Shown: positions 16,510-25,021 of the stretch, one piece after another
Numbering within the stretch: position 1 is the first letter of the stretch
Layout: each line of letters opens with the position of its first letter
Source of the DNA: DATMXT01 sp035560415
Lineage (GTDB): Bacteria; Bacillota; Clostridia; Oscillospirales; Feifaniaceae
Length of the DNA stretch: 51,186 nt
Reading direction: 5' to 3'
Assembly: GCA_035560415.1 (NCBI GenBank)
Contig: DATMZG010000128.1
Coordinates: 1-51,186 of the forward strand
Notes under the pieces: model-generated
What the model saw: the letters and a program-made list of their open reading frames with translations, nothing else
Told to the model about the DNA's origin: nothing
Databases searched by the model: none
Position numbers and translations under genes: made by a program

Positions 16510-17700
16510 TTAGTTGCCGACCGACTCATCAAGCGTGACCTTGAAATCAAGTGTAGAGCCGTTTCGGTAGACGGAAATGGTCACGGTGTCGCCGGGCTCA
16601 TAGGTCTGCTTGGCGCTTTCAAGCTCGGCGTAGGAGGTGACGGTCTTGCCGTCAATGGCCGTGATGATGTCGCCGGCCTGAATTCCGGCCTTGGCCGCGC
16701 CCGAGGAGGGGTCTACGAGCTGGACCAGCGGGCCCTGCGGCACGCGGTAGAACTGCGCCTCCATGGCACTGATGTCCTCCACCGTGATGCCGATGGAGGG
16801 CCGGCCGGTGACGTAGCCGTTGTCAATGAGCTGCTCGGCAATGGGCAGGGCGAGGTTGGTCGGAATGGCAAAGCCGAGTCCCTCAGTGTCGCTCGACACG
16901 ATTTTGACGCTGTTGATGCCAATGACTTCGCCGTTGCCGTTGACTAAGGCACCGCCCGAGTTGCCGGGGTTGATGGCGGCGTCGGTCTGAATGAGCTCCA
17001 TCGTGCGCCCGTCGACCTCGATGGTGCGGCTGGTGGCCGAAATGATGCCCTGGGTCGAGGAGCCCTCAAACTCGAGCCCGAGCGGGCTGCCGATGGCGAC
17101 CGCAATTTCGCCCTGAATGAGCTTGTCGGAGTCGCCGAATGCGGCGGCCTTGAGCCCGTCGGCCTTAATTTGCAGCACGGCGAGGTCGGTCGGCCGGTCG
17201 GCGCCCAGCACCGTCGCCTCGTATTCGGTGCCGTCCGAGAGGCGCACCGTGATGGTGGTGGCCCCCTCAATGACGTGGTTGTTCGTGATGATTTTGCCAT
17301 CCTCAGTCATGATGACGCCGGAGCCCAGCGTCTGCTGATAGCGGCCGGTGCAGATGACCGACACGACCGAGGGCTTTGCGGCCTCAATGATTTGGGGCAC
17401 CGTCAGCGTGTTGCCGTAGGACACCGGCTCATAGACCACCTGCCGCACGTCTTTAGGCTGTGCCCCCTGCCCGGTATATGCGGAGTAGCCCGCAATGGAG
17501 CCGACCGAGATGAGGGCGGCCGCCACGGCGTTTGCCGCAAACCGCATGAAGGGGCCGCGCAGCCCCCGCTTCTTTTGGGGTGCCTCAGGCTCCTCCGGCG
17601 CGGCGGGGACCGGCGCGTCCGGCTCCTTTGGGCGGTGCATGTAGGGCGTGGCGTCGTACTCGTTTTCATAGAAGTCGAGATCGTCTTTATCGTAAAACAT
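16510..17700 (-). CDS. HtrA/DegP-family S1C serine protease with PDZ domain
   Basis: A 396-aa membrane-anchored protease. A cytoplasmic acidic/Pro-rich N-terminus and basic stretch are followed by one membrane helix (about 54-72). The trypsin-like domain has the full triad His142 (TNNHVIEG), Asp172 (RPTDLAVLQ) and Ser248 (GNSGGAL). One PDZ domain spans about 295-390. Family members degrade or refold misfolded exported proteins under envelope stress. The upstream leader has an imperfect inverted repeat (17718-17727 with 17740-17749) that could serve regulation. It is a single-gene unit, divergent from the HAD gene. Confidence 0.92.
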   Translation of the reverse strand: MFYDKDDLDFYENEYDATPYMHRPKEPDAPVPAAPEEPEAPQKKRGLRGPFMRFAANAVAAALISVGSIAGYSAYTGQGAQPKDVRQVVYEPVSYGNTLTVPQIIEAAKPSVVSVICTGRYQQTLGSGVIMTEDGKIITNNHVIEGATTITVRLSDGTEYEATVLGADRPTDLAVLQIKADGLKAAAFGDSDKLIQGEIAVAIGSPLGLEFEGSSTQGIISATSRTIEVDGRTMELIQTDAAINPGNSGGALVNGNGEVIGINSVKIVSSDTEGLGFAIPTNLALPIAEQLIDNGYVTGRPSIGITVEDISAMEAQFYRVPQGPLVQLVDPSSGAAKAGIQAGDIITAIDGKTVTSYAELESAKQTYEPGDTVTISVYRNGSTLDFKVTLDESVGN

Positions 17701-17717
17701 CTGCTTTTCGCTCCTTT

Positions 17718-17749
17718 CTACACTTTCAATTCTACCCGCGAAGGTGTAG
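17718..17749. promoter_or_regulatory. Inverted repeat upstream of the htrA-like gene
   Basis: CTACACTTTC (17718-17727) and GAAGGTGTAG (17740-17749) form 10-bp arms with one mismatch, 18 bp upstream of the HtrA start in a divergent intergenic region. Stress-controlled htrA genes often carry such operators; no regulator is identified. Confidence 0.35.
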
Positions 17750-17848
17750 GTTTCGTGAACGGCAGGTTAAGATTTATCTCTTTTATCTTGCATTTTTTTC
17801 ATGTTTCACGCACAATGAAAATATAAAGAGAAAAAGGGGGGGCAGGCC

Positions 17849-18547
17849 ATGAGAAAAGCGGTGTTCTGGGACTTTGACGGGACGGTGGTGCTCTCGGAGC
17901 GGGTCTGGGGCAAGGCGATGATTTTGGCTCTCCACGATGTCTTGGAGGACGCCGGCGTGACGGCCGAGGACATTTACGCAAAGCGGCCCAAAAACGGCTA
18001 CCCCTGGGATAAGCCGCGCGTCGACTACCTGCACCTCTTAGGCCCCGGCCTTTGGTGGAACAGCCTCCTCGCCCACTTTGAGCAGACCTACCTCGCCTGC
18101 GGCGTAAAGCCGGACGCGGCGAGGATGGCGGCCGTGCGGGTCAGGGAGCACATGCTGGACCCCAGAATGTACCACGAATACCCGGGCGTCCGGGACGCGC
18201 TCACGGCAGCGGCGGCGCTCGGTTATCAAAACTACATTCTCTCAAACAATTACCCTGAGCTCCCGAAAGTCATGGGGGCCATGGGGCTTGCCAATTATTT
18301 CGACGGCATTTTCACCTCGGGCGCCATCGGCTACGAGAAACCCCGCCCCGAAATTTTCCACTACGCCTTAAAAGCGGCCGGCGACCCGGGCCTTGCCGTC
18401 ATGGTCGGCGACAACCCCGTCGCCGACATTGAGGGGGGCAAGGCCGCCGGCATGACGACGGTGCTCATCCACTGCAAAAAGCCCTCCAAAGCCGACTTTA
18501 CGCTTGACGGCTTTGAGGGGCTCATAGAGATATTGAAGTCGCTGTGA
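17849..18547 (+). CDS. HAD-superfamily hydrolase (phosphoglycolate-phosphatase-like)
   Basis: A 232-aa phosphatase of the HAD fold. Motif I is DFDGT with nucleophile Asp8 and acid Asp10, motif II is the Ser in ILSNN, motif III the Lys in GYEKPRPEIF, and motif IV GDNPVADIEG. A helical cap sits between motifs I and II, as in the Gph/pyrophosphatase PpaX group. The substrate cannot be predicted. A purine-rich AAGGGGGGG site precedes the ATG, and a strong terminator follows at 18554. Confidence 0.88.
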   Translation: MRKAVFWDFDGTVVLSERVWGKAMILALHDVLEDAGVTAEDIYAKRPKNGYPWDKPRVDYLHLLGPGLWWNSLLAHFEQTYLACGVKPDAARMAAVRVREHMLDPRMYHEYPGVRDALTAAAALGYQNYILSNNYPELPKVMGAMGLANYFDGIFTSGAIGYEKPRPEIFHYALKAAGDPGLAVMVGDNPVADIEGGKAAGMTTVLIHCKKPSKADFTLDGFEGLIEILKSL

Positions 18548-18553
18548 GTGAAT

Positions 18554-18599
18554 AAAATGCGTTGACGGAGCGCCGCTTTCGCGCGGCGCTCCGCATTTT
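18554..18599. terminator. Bidirectional terminator
   Basis: An 11-bp GC stem (18566-18576 with 18583-18593) enclosed by AAAATGC/GCATTTT arms, giving T-tracts both ways. It separates the convergent HAD and spoIIID genes. Confidence 0.85.
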
Positions 18600-18625
18600 G
18601 GCTCTCTTGCGCGTTTCGGGGGAGA

Positions 18626-18877
18626 CTATGCGATGCCTTTGTACTTTTTCTTGGTGGCAAGCCCGCCGCGGATGTGCCGCTCGCGCAGATTCTGCTCGAG
18701 AACAGGGCGCACCTCCTCATAGAGCGCGTGGTTTTGCCGCGCAAGCCGGTAGGTGATGTCCTTATGTACCGTGGATTTGGAGACGCCGAACTGTCGCGCC
18801 GCGCCGCGCACTGTGGCCTTGTTTTCTATAATGTAGTGGGCGAGCGCCACTGCCCGCTCCTCCGGCATACCCTTCAT
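18626..18877 (-). CDS. spoIIID: Sporulation transcriptional regulator SpoIIID
   Basis: An 83-aa helix-turn-helix protein that matches SpoIIID over its full length. The HTH lies at about 23-45 (VRGAARQFGVSKSTVHKDI), and the basic C-terminus RERHIRGGLATKKKYK makes additional DNA contacts in this family. SpoIIID acts in the mother cell after SigE to activate or repress many sporulation genes, so the organism belongs to a spore-forming lineage. The ribosome site AAGGGGG lies within the 3' arm of a long inverted repeat (18883-18932), which could mask it. The gene follows the DUF815 ATPase gene by 92 bp on the same strand. Confidence 0.95.
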   Translation of the reverse strand: MKGMPEERAVALAHYIIENKATVRGAARQFGVSKSTVHKDITYRLARQNHALYEEVRPVLEQNLRERHIRGGLATKKKYKGIA

Positions 18878-18882
18878 GAGAA

Positions 18883-18932
18883 ATCCCCCTTTGCATCGGC
18901 ATAGTAATTCATATGCCGGGGCAAAGGGGGAT
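18883..18932 (-). promoter_or_regulatory. Long inverted repeat covering the spoIIID ribosome site
   Basis: Arms of 12 bp (18883-18894 with 18921-18932) are perfect. After a 2-nt mismatch a further 7 bp (CGGCATA/TATGCCG) pair, closing an 8-nt loop. On the spoIIID transcript the 3' arm contains the AAGGGGG Shine-Dalgarno sequence 8 bases before the ATG, so the folded form would occlude it. There is no U-run after it, so a simple intrinsic terminator is less likely. Confidence 0.6.
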
Positions 18933-18969
18933 ATGTCTGCCTTGTGTAAAGAGGAAATTGCGCAATTGA

Positions 18970-20148
18970 TTATCGCTCTTTTTCCTCGTTTTCAAGCCGT
19001 TTGGTCACGAGGTGCTCGACATATTGGCGCGCCACGCGGGGGGAGCGCCCGCCGCGGCGAAGCGCAAAGGCCTGCGCACCGACGGCAAGTTCCTCCGGGG
19101 AGACGGACAGTCCGCTTTTTGTCGCCAAAGTCGCCGCAATCTCAAGAAACTCCTCCTTGTCGGGGCGGGCGAAAGTGACAGAGAGCCCGAACCGGTCGGC
19201 AAGGGAGGACTGCTCCTCCAAGGTGTCGCCGAGGTGAATTTCGTCCCCGTCGCGGTCGGAGAAAGTCTCCTGCACGAGGTGGCGGCGGTTGCTCGTGGCG
19301 TAGACCGCGACATTCTGGCGGCGGGAGGCGATGGAGCCCTCGAGCACCGCCTTGAGGGCGCGGAAGTTGTCGTCGTCCTTGGTGAATGACAGGTCGTCGA
19401 TATAGAGGATAAATTTGAGGGGATTGCCGGAAAGCCTGTCAAGGAGCGCCGGAATGTCGTGGAGCTGCTCCTTGCGCAGCTCCACGAGCCGGAGCCCCTC
19501 GGGGGCCAGCTCGTTTAGAACGGCCTTGACGGTCGAGGACTTGCCGGTGCCGCTGTCGCCGTAGAGCAGCACGTTTGCGGCCGGCGCCCCACGCAGCAGG
19601 GCCCTCGTGTTTTCGAGCACGAGTTCGCGCGGCCGCCGGTACCCGACAAGGTCCGTGAGGCGCACGCTGTCGGGGTAGAGCACCGGGACGAGCTTGCCGT
19701 CCGCCATGCGAAAAGCGCGGTGCCGCGCAAAGACGCCGTAGCCCCGATGGGGGATTTCGGCCAGATGGGCGGCGTAAATTCCGGCAAAGTCGATGTCTTC
19801 AGTCTGCCACTGCGGCAGATGCACCCCTGCCGGAATCGGAATATCCTTTGGCGACAGCATGGAAAACGCCCGCAGCGCCGCAAGTTCTTCCGCAAGGCAG
19901 TCCTGCAGCGTCTTTGAGACCGCCTCGCCTTTGGCGATTTTCATAAGATACAGGTTCTCGTCCTCGAGCACCCGGGCGAGCAGATACCGGCTCCAGTTTT
20001 CGGTGTGCTCAAAGAGGGCCGCAGCGAAGTCGGCATAGGTGTCGACGGTGCCGTACCCGCCCCCCTCCGACAGGCAGACCGCCTGCCGTACGACCTCGTC
20101 GTCGAGCAGCTTTCGGAAGATGACCAGCGCGTGAATCGATGTGTTCAT
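18970..20148 (-). CDS. DUF815-family AAA-type ATPase
   Basis: A 392-aa protein of the DUF815 family. The C-terminal two thirds form a P-loop ATPase with Walker A GDSGTGKSS near residues 197-205, Walker B ILYIDDLSF near 250 and a sensor-1-like Asn in YATSNRRHL. The N-terminal third is specific to the family. No biochemical function is established for it. It sits between the dehydrogenase genes and spoIIID on the same strand, 6 bp downstream of the dehydrogenase, so it probably shares their transcript. Confidence 0.85.
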   Translation of the reverse strand: MNTSIHALVIFRKLLDDEVVRQAVCLSEGGGYGTVDTYADFAAALFEHTENWSRYLLARVLEDENLYLMKIAKGEAVSKTLQDCLAEELAALRAFSMLSPKDIPIPAGVHLPQWQTEDIDFAGIYAAHLAEIPHRGYGVFARHRAFRMADGKLVPVLYPDSVRLTDLVGYRRPRELVLENTRALLRGAPAANVLLYGDSGTGKSSTVKAVLNELAPEGLRLVELRKEQLHDIPALLDRLSGNPLKFILYIDDLSFTKDDDNFRALKAVLEGSIASRRQNVAVYATSNRRHLVQETFSDRDGDEIHLGDTLEEQSSLADRFGLSVTFARPDKEEFLEIAATLATKSGLSVSPEELAVGAQAFALRRGGRSPRVARQYVEHLVTKRLENEEKER

Positions 20149-20154
20149 AGCAGC

Positions 20155-21126
20155 TCAATACCCCTTTTGGTAGTCTACCGGCCCTTCAAGGGGCTCACCC
20201 TTGGCGTAGGCCGCAAGGTTCTTCAGCAGAAAGGCCGACATGCGAATTGGGCGCATATAAGTGATAAAAGAGTTGTGGGGCGTGATGAGGACGTTTTCCA
20301 TCTCCCAGAGCGGCGACTCCTTTGGCAGAGGCTCAGTCTCAAACACGTCGGAGATAAACCAGGCGAGCCCGCCCGCCGTGAGCTTTTCGACAAGCGCCCC
20401 CTCGTCAATGAGCTTGCCGCGGGAGACATTGACGAGAATTCCGTCCTCCCTGATGAGGTCAAGTCTCTTAGCGTCAAAGAGGTGATAGGTCGCCTCGGTC
20501 AGGGGGCAGGTGATGACGACGATGTCGGCCTTCGGAAGCTCGCAGTCCAAGGCGTCGAACCGCACACAGCGGTCAAACTCCGCAACCTGCCTGCCGGTCG
20601 TGTTGACGCCGGCAATCTCAGCCACTTCAAAGGCGCGCAGCATGGAAGCTAAAGCCCGGCCGATGTCACCCGCGCCGACAATCAGAACAGATTTGCCATA
20701 GAGCTCCTCGAGCGCCCCGTCCGTGAAGGCCCAGCTGCGCTTGCGCCAGATGTGCGCTTGTTGCAGGCAGGCCATCTCGCGGGCGCGCTTCAAGGCTTCG
20801 AGCAGCTTGCAGATGACCCACTCGGCCATCGGGATGCTGTACAAATCCTTGCCCTTGTAGAGCGGGATGCCGCGCGCCGCAAGCTCCGCCACCGGCATGG
20901 CCTCTACGCCGGTCGCCACCGAGTGGACCATTTTGAGGTTTGTAAAATAGGGCAGCGGCGTGTGCTTGAAAAGTCCGTAGGCCATGACGGCCTCGTATTT
21001 TTGCGCCGCATCGGGCGAGAGCTGCGCCCGGTCCGAAACCGTGTCCATGTCGTAGCCCATGGCGCGAATTTCTTCGAGCTGCTCCCCGGTAAAGAGGTGG
21101 GCGTCGGTCAAAAGCAGTTTGATCAT
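20155..21126 (-). CDS. D-2-hydroxyacid dehydrogenase (first in the window of two paralogues)
   Basis: A 323-aa NAD(P)-dependent D-isomer-specific 2-hydroxyacid dehydrogenase. It has the nucleotide-binding loop VGAGDIGRAL, the catalytic Arg in VNVSRGKLIDE, Glu in FETEPLP and His in TPHNSF. The ATG at 21126 follows GGAGGGGG; a longer frame from 21210 lies inside the upstream gene. The start lies immediately after the upstream stop (TGAGATG), so the pair is coupled. The substrate is unknown; relatives reduce 2-keto acids such as phenylpyruvate, glyoxylate or hydroxypyruvate. Confidence 0.88.
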   Translation of the reverse strand: MIKLLLTDAHLFTGEQLEEIRAMGYDMDTVSDRAQLSPDAAQKYEAVMAYGLFKHTPLPYFTNLKMVHSVATGVEAMPVAELAARGIPLYKGKDLYSIPMAEWVICKLLEALKRAREMACLQQAHIWRKRSWAFTDGALEELYGKSVLIVGAGDIGRALASMLRAFEVAEIAGVNTTGRQVAEFDRCVRFDALDCELPKADIVVITCPLTEATYHLFDAKRLDLIREDGILVNVSRGKLIDEGALVEKLTAGGLAWFISDVFETEPLPKESPLWEMENVLITPHNSFITYMRPIRMSAFLLKNLAAYAKGEPLEGPVDYQKGY

Positions 21127-21127
21127 C

Positions 21128-22075
21128 TCAGTACCCCCTCCCCGGCGTGATGACGCCGGCAAGCGGGCGCCCTTTGATATAGTTTTCGGCGTTTTCGATA
21201 TAGTGCTCAAGATACCGGCGGGAGAGCCCCATCGTGACGCCGCAGCAGTGCGGATTTAAAATAAAGTTCTTGGTGTCCCAAAGCCTCGACTCCGGCGGCA
21301 CCGGCTCGACGTCGTAGCAGTCGAAGGCCGCGCCCATTAAAAGGCCGGCGTTGAGCATGTCGGCCAGGGCCTCCTCGTCGATGATGCCGCCCCGCGACAC
21401 GTTGACGATGACGGCCGTCTTTTTGCACTTTTCAAGCTGCGCTCTTCCCATAAGCATTTTTGTCTTGGGGGTTAAGGGCAGCGTGTTGATGAGCAGGTCG
21501 CACCGCTCGCAGAGCGCGTCTATCTCCGAGGTCGGCAGGCACTCGTCAAAGTGCGCCACTTTGCGCCCGTCGGTGTTGAGCCCGATGACATGGCAGTTGA
21601 ACGCGGCAAGCTTTTTAGCGCACTCAGTTCCGATGTCGCCGGTGCCGAGCACGCCGCAGACGCTCCCCCACAGCTCGCGGGCGTCGTAGCTGCCCTCCCA
21701 GCTCCACTTTTTCTCCAGCCGGTAGCCCTCAAAGAGGGGCGTGCGGCGCAGGATTTGCAGGACGCCGCCAATGGCCCACTCCGAAATCGACTTGCCGTAG
21801 CTGCCGCTGCCCCCACAGACCTGAATTTGGGGGTTGGCCTTCATGAATTCGACCGGCAGGTGGTTGTGCCCTGCCGTCTGCATTTGCACGAACCTGAGCT
21901 TCTTTAGTTTATCGGCGTGGGTCGTCATATAGGAGGCCTCAAAAAACCCGACCTCGTAGTCGTCAGCGGGCGGGGGGTCGCCCGGGAGCACCACGTCGAC
22001 CTCATAGCCCATTTTGACAAAGACATCGTAATTTTCCGGCGGCCACGCGAAATAGTTGACGGCGAGTATTTTCAA
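21128..22075 (-). CDS. D-2-hydroxyacid dehydrogenase (second paralogue), TTG start
   Basis: A 315-aa protein of the same family as its downstream neighbour but clearly diverged. Visible are LGTGDIGTEC (nucleotide loop), VNVSRGGIIDE (Arg), YDVEPVP (Glu) and LNPHCCG (His). The TTG at 22075 was chosen because GGAGGT lies about 10 bases upstream and the protein then begins LKILAVNYFAWPP, the expected beta strand. The longer reading to 22237 would cross the promoter and the leuB terminator. Tandem duplication followed by divergence suggests two related substrates handled together. Confidence 0.85.
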   Translation of the reverse strand: MKILAVNYFAWPPENYDVFVKMGYEVDVVLPGDPPPADDYEVGFFEASYMTTHADKLKKLRFVQMQTAGHNHLPVEFMKANPQIQVCGGSGSYGKSISEWAIGGVLQILRRTPLFEGYRLEKKWSWEGSYDARELWGSVCGVLGTGDIGTECAKKLAAFNCHVIGLNTDGRKVAHFDECLPTSEIDALCERCDLLINTLPLTPKTKMLMGRAQLEKCKKTAVIVNVSRGGIIDEEALADMLNAGLLMGAAFDCYDVEPVPPESRLWDTKNFILNPHCCGVTMGLSRRYLEHYIENAENYIKGRPLAGVITPGRGY

Positions 22076-22130
22076 AAAACAGCGCACCTCCGTTGTCGGC
22101 AAAATGAAGTTTTTCGCCTTGAACAGACAA

Positions 22131-22159
22131 AGTATAGCACATTGCGGCAAAAGCCGCAA
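22131..22159 (-). promoter_or_regulatory. Promoter of the dehydrogenase operon overlapping the leuB terminator
   Basis: On the minus strand TTGCGG (22159-22154) and TATACT (22136-22131) are 17 bp apart. The -35 box and spacer lie within the hairpin that ends the leu operon. Confidence 0.5.
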
Positions 22160-22165
22160 TGTGCT
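22136..22165 (-). terminator. Terminator-like hairpin after leuB
   Basis: A 13-bp perfect stem (22136-22148 with 22153-22165) with a 4-base loop, 20 bp after the leuB stop. The following minus-strand sequence is ATACTTTG, so the T-run is poor. Confidence 0.6.
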
Positions 22166-22184
22166 AAGAATGGCGAAAAACTGC

Positions 22185-23231
22185 CTATTCCAGAATTCTG
22201 GCCACGATTTCGTCGCCCATTTCGGCGCAGCCGACAAGCCGGCCCCCCGCCTCCATGATGTCGGCGGTGCGAAGTCCGGCAGTCAGCGCCGCGTCTACGG
22301 CGGCCTCGATTTTCCCGGCCGCCGCCGTCATGCCGAGCGAATGCCGCAGCAGCATGGCGGCCGACAGGATGGCGCCTATGGGGTTGGCCTTGTCAAGCCC
22401 CGCAATGTCGGGGGCCGAGCCGTGGATGGGCTCGTAGAGCCCCCTCTGGGTGGCCCCGAGGGAGGCCGACGGCATGACCCCGATGGAGCCGACAATCATG
22501 CTGGCCTCGTCCGACAGGATGTCGCCGAACATGTTCTCGGTCAGCAGCACGTCAAACCGGGCGGGATCCCGCACAAGCTGCATGGCGGCGTTGTCGACAT
22601 ACATGTGGGTCAGCTCAATGCCGGGGTACTCCCCGCCGACCTTTGTCACGACCTCCCGCCAAAGCCGCGAGCAGTCTAAGACGTTGGCCTTGTCGACCGA
22701 GAGGACGCTGCGATGCGCCGCCTTGAAGGCGGTGCGTGCGATGCGTGCGATTTCGGATTCGCTGTAGGCCATGACGTCGCGGGCCCTGCGCTCCCCATTG
22801 ATGACGGCCGTCTCGTGGGTGCCGAAATAAATGCCGCCCGTCAGCTCCCGCACAATGGTCATATCCACATTTCCGGCATTCCGCAGCGGGGAGGCGGCGG
22901 CAAGTTGGGGAAAGACCTTGGCCGGGCGCAGGTTGGCATAGAGCCCCATCTCACGGCGCAATTTTAAAATGCCCTGTTCCGGCCGCTTGTCTTTGGGGAG
23001 GGTGTCGTACCGCGGAGCGCCCACGGCCCCCAGCAGCACGGCGTCGGCCTGACAGCAAACTGCAAGAGAGCCGTCCGGAAGGGGGGAGCCGTACTTGTCA
23101 ATGGCGGCCCCGCCGATTTTGACCTCCACATACTCGAGCCCGGGGGCGGCCGCCTGCAGGACCCGCAGGGCCTGCTCTATGATCTCGGGGCCGATTCCGT
23201 CGCCGCGGGCCACGGCGATTAAGGCCCCCAT
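22185..23231 (-). CDS. leuB: 3-isopropylmalate dehydrogenase
   Basis: A 348-aa enzyme of the isocitrate/isopropylmalate dehydrogenase family, which oxidises 3-isopropylmalate to 2-ketoisocaproate using NAD+ in leucine synthesis. Visible are the GDGIGPE N-terminus, RRELTGGIYFG (here VRELTGGIYFG), the catalytic Lys in SVDKANVLD, acidic metal ligands in FGDILSDEASM, and the NAD-binding EPIHGSAPDIAG. The start overlaps the leuD stop (TGATG). It is the last gene of leuACDB. Confidence 0.96.
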   Translation of the reverse strand: MGALIAVARGDGIGPEIIEQALRVLQAAAPGLEYVEVKIGGAAIDKYGSPLPDGSLAVCCQADAVLLGAVGAPRYDTLPKDKRPEQGILKLRREMGLYANLRPAKVFPQLAAASPLRNAGNVDMTIVRELTGGIYFGTHETAVINGERRARDVMAYSESEIARIARTAFKAAHRSVLSVDKANVLDCSRLWREVVTKVGGEYPGIELTHMYVDNAAMQLVRDPARFDVLLTENMFGDILSDEASMIVGSIGVMPSASLGATQRGLYEPIHGSAPDIAGLDKANPIGAILSAAMLLRHSLGMTAAAGKIEAAVDAALTAGLRTADIMEAGGRLVGCAEMGDEIVARILE

Positions 23232-23713
23232 CAGGCTTTCAGCGAGGCCAGCAGCCCGCCCTTGTCAATAATTTTCTGAATAAACTCCGGAACGGCGTTG
23301 GCTTTATAACTTTCGCCCTTTGTGACATTGGTGATGACGCCGGTCTCAAAGTCGACCGCCACTTCGTCGCCGGCCGCAATGCCGTCCACAGCCGCGTCGC
23401 ACTCGAAAATCGGCAGCCCGATGTTGATGGCGTTGCGGTAAAAAATGCGGGCGTAGGACTTGGCGATGACGGCGCAGATGCCGCTGGCCTTGATGGCGAT
23501 GGGGGCGTGCTCGCGGGAGGAGCCGCAGCCAAAGTTACTGCCTGCCACGATGATATCGCCAGGCTTTTTGCGGCGCTGGAAGTCCTTGTCCCAGTCCTCC
23601 ATGCAGTGGGCGGCAAGGTGGTCGGCGTCGGAGCTGTAGAGCTCGCGGGCCGGGACGATGGCGTCGGTGTCGATGTTGTCGCCGTATTTGTGGGCGGTAC
23701 CCTGTACTTTCAT
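23231..23713 (-). CDS. leuD: 3-isopropylmalate dehydratase small subunit
   Basis: A 160-aa small subunit that forms isopropylmalate isomerase with LeuC. Family motifs are YGDNIDTDAIVPARE near the N-terminus and GSNFGCGSSREHAP, which shapes the substrate pocket. The short length is typical for the archaeal/clostridial LeuCD type. The ATG at 23713 overlaps the leuC stop (TGATG) and follows GGAGG; an upstream in-frame extension lies within leuC. Confidence 0.95.
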   Translation of the reverse strand: MKVQGTAHKYGDNIDTDAIVPARELYSSDADHLAAHCMEDWDKDFQRRKKPGDIIVAGSNFGCGSSREHAPIAIKASGICAVIAKSYARIFYRNAINIGLPIFECDAAVDGIAAGDEVAVDFETGVITNVTKGESYKANAVPEFIQKIIDKGGLLASLKA

Positions 23714-24984
23714 CACTTTACCTCCATGCTCTGCCGCGGGTCGACAATGCGCCCGGCAACGGCACTTGCCGCCGCCGTCGCGGGGCTTGCGAGGTAGACC
23801 TCGCTGCCCGAGTGGCCCATGCGGCCGACAAAGTTGCGGTTGGTCGTGGCGACGCACCGCTCGCCGTCGGCCAGTATGCCCATGTAGCCGCCCAGACACG
23901 GCCCGCAGGTCGGGGTCGAGACGGCGCAGCCGGCCTCCATGAAGATGTCGATGTACCCGGCCTTCATGGCCTCTCTGTAAATTTTGGGCGTGGCCGGAAT
24001 GACGAGGGCCCGCACCCCTTTGGCCACCTTGCGGCCCTTGAAAATTTCGGCCGCCGCCGCCATGTCGGAAATGCGCCCGTTTGTGCAGGAGCCGATGACG
24101 ACCTGGTCGATTTTGACGTCGCCCGCCTCGCTCGCCGGCCTCGTGTTGGAGGGCAGGTGGGGGAAGGCCACGGTCGGGACGATTGTCCCGAGGTCAATGG
24201 TGTACTCGGCAGCGTAGAGGGCGTCAGGGTCGGCCTCGTAGGCCATGTAAGACTGGCCCACCCGCTCGTCCAGATAGGCGCGGGTCACGTCGTCAACCGG
24301 GAAAATGGCGTTTTTGGCGCCGCACTCAATGCCCATGTTGGCCATGGAGAGCCGGTCGTCCATCGTGAGGTTTTTGATGCCGTCCCCCGCGAACTCGACT
24401 GACATGTACCGGGCCCCGTCGACCCCGATTTTGCCGATGAGCGTGAGCATGACGTCCTTGCCCGAGACATAGGGGCCCATTTTGCCCGTGAGGGTCACGC
24501 GAATGGCCTCGGGCACCCGAAACCAGGTCTGCCCCGCCGCCATTCCGGCCGCCATGTCGGTTGAGCCAACCCCGGTCGAAAAGGCGCCCAGAGCCCCGTA
24601 GGTGCAGGTGTGGGAGTCGGCCCCAATCACCATGTCGCCGGCGGCCACCAGCCCCTTTTCGGGCAGCAGCGCGTGCTCAACCCCCATTTCGCCCACGTCA
24701 AAGAAGTTTTTTATGCCCTGCTTCATGGCGAAACCCCGTCCCAGTTTGCACTGCTCGGCCGAGGCGATGTCCTTGTTTGGCACAAAGTGGTCGAAGACGA
24801 CGACCACCTTGTCCTTGTCGAAAATGCCTGTAAAGCCCGCCTTTTCAAATTCGGTTGCGGCAATCGGGAGCGTGATGTCGTTGCCGAGCACGAGGTCGAG
24901 CTTTGCCATGATGAGCTGCCCCGGGCTGACGGCCGGGACCCCGGCGTGGGCAGCCATAATTTTTTGGGTCATTGTCATTGCCAT
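23713..24984 (-). CDS. leuC: 3-isopropylmalate dehydratase large subunit
   Basis: A 423-aa aconitase-family enzyme that isomerises 2- to 3-isopropylmalate with LeuD. The [4Fe-4S] ligands are Cys300 (GSCTNGR), Cys360 and Cys363 (TPTCGPCLGG). HTCTYGALGAF near 125-135 belongs to the substrate-binding region. The length of about 420 residues marks the LeuC2/HacA branch rather than the longer E. coli type. GAGGAGGAA lies 8 bases before the ATG. It follows leuA by 37 bp. Confidence 0.96.
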   Translation of the reverse strand: MAMTMTQKIMAAHAGVPAVSPGQLIMAKLDLVLGNDITLPIAATEFEKAGFTGIFDKDKVVVVFDHFVPNKDIASAEQCKLGRGFAMKQGIKNFFDVGEMGVEHALLPEKGLVAAGDMVIGADSHTCTYGALGAFSTGVGSTDMAAGMAAGQTWFRVPEAIRVTLTGKMGPYVSGKDVMLTLIGKIGVDGARYMSVEFAGDGIKNLTMDDRLSMANMGIECGAKNAIFPVDDVTRAYLDERVGQSYMAYEADPDALYAAEYTIDLGTIVPTVAFPHLPSNTRPASEAGDVKIDQVVIGSCTNGRISDMAAAAEIFKGRKVAKGVRALVIPATPKIYREAMKAGYIDIFMEAGCAVSTPTCGPCLGGYMGILADGERCVATTNRNFVGRMGHSGSEVYLASPATAAASAVAGRIVDPRQSMEVK

Positions 24985-25021
24985 GGGAAATTCCTCCTCT
25001 GTTTGGTCCTGTGCGATGGTC

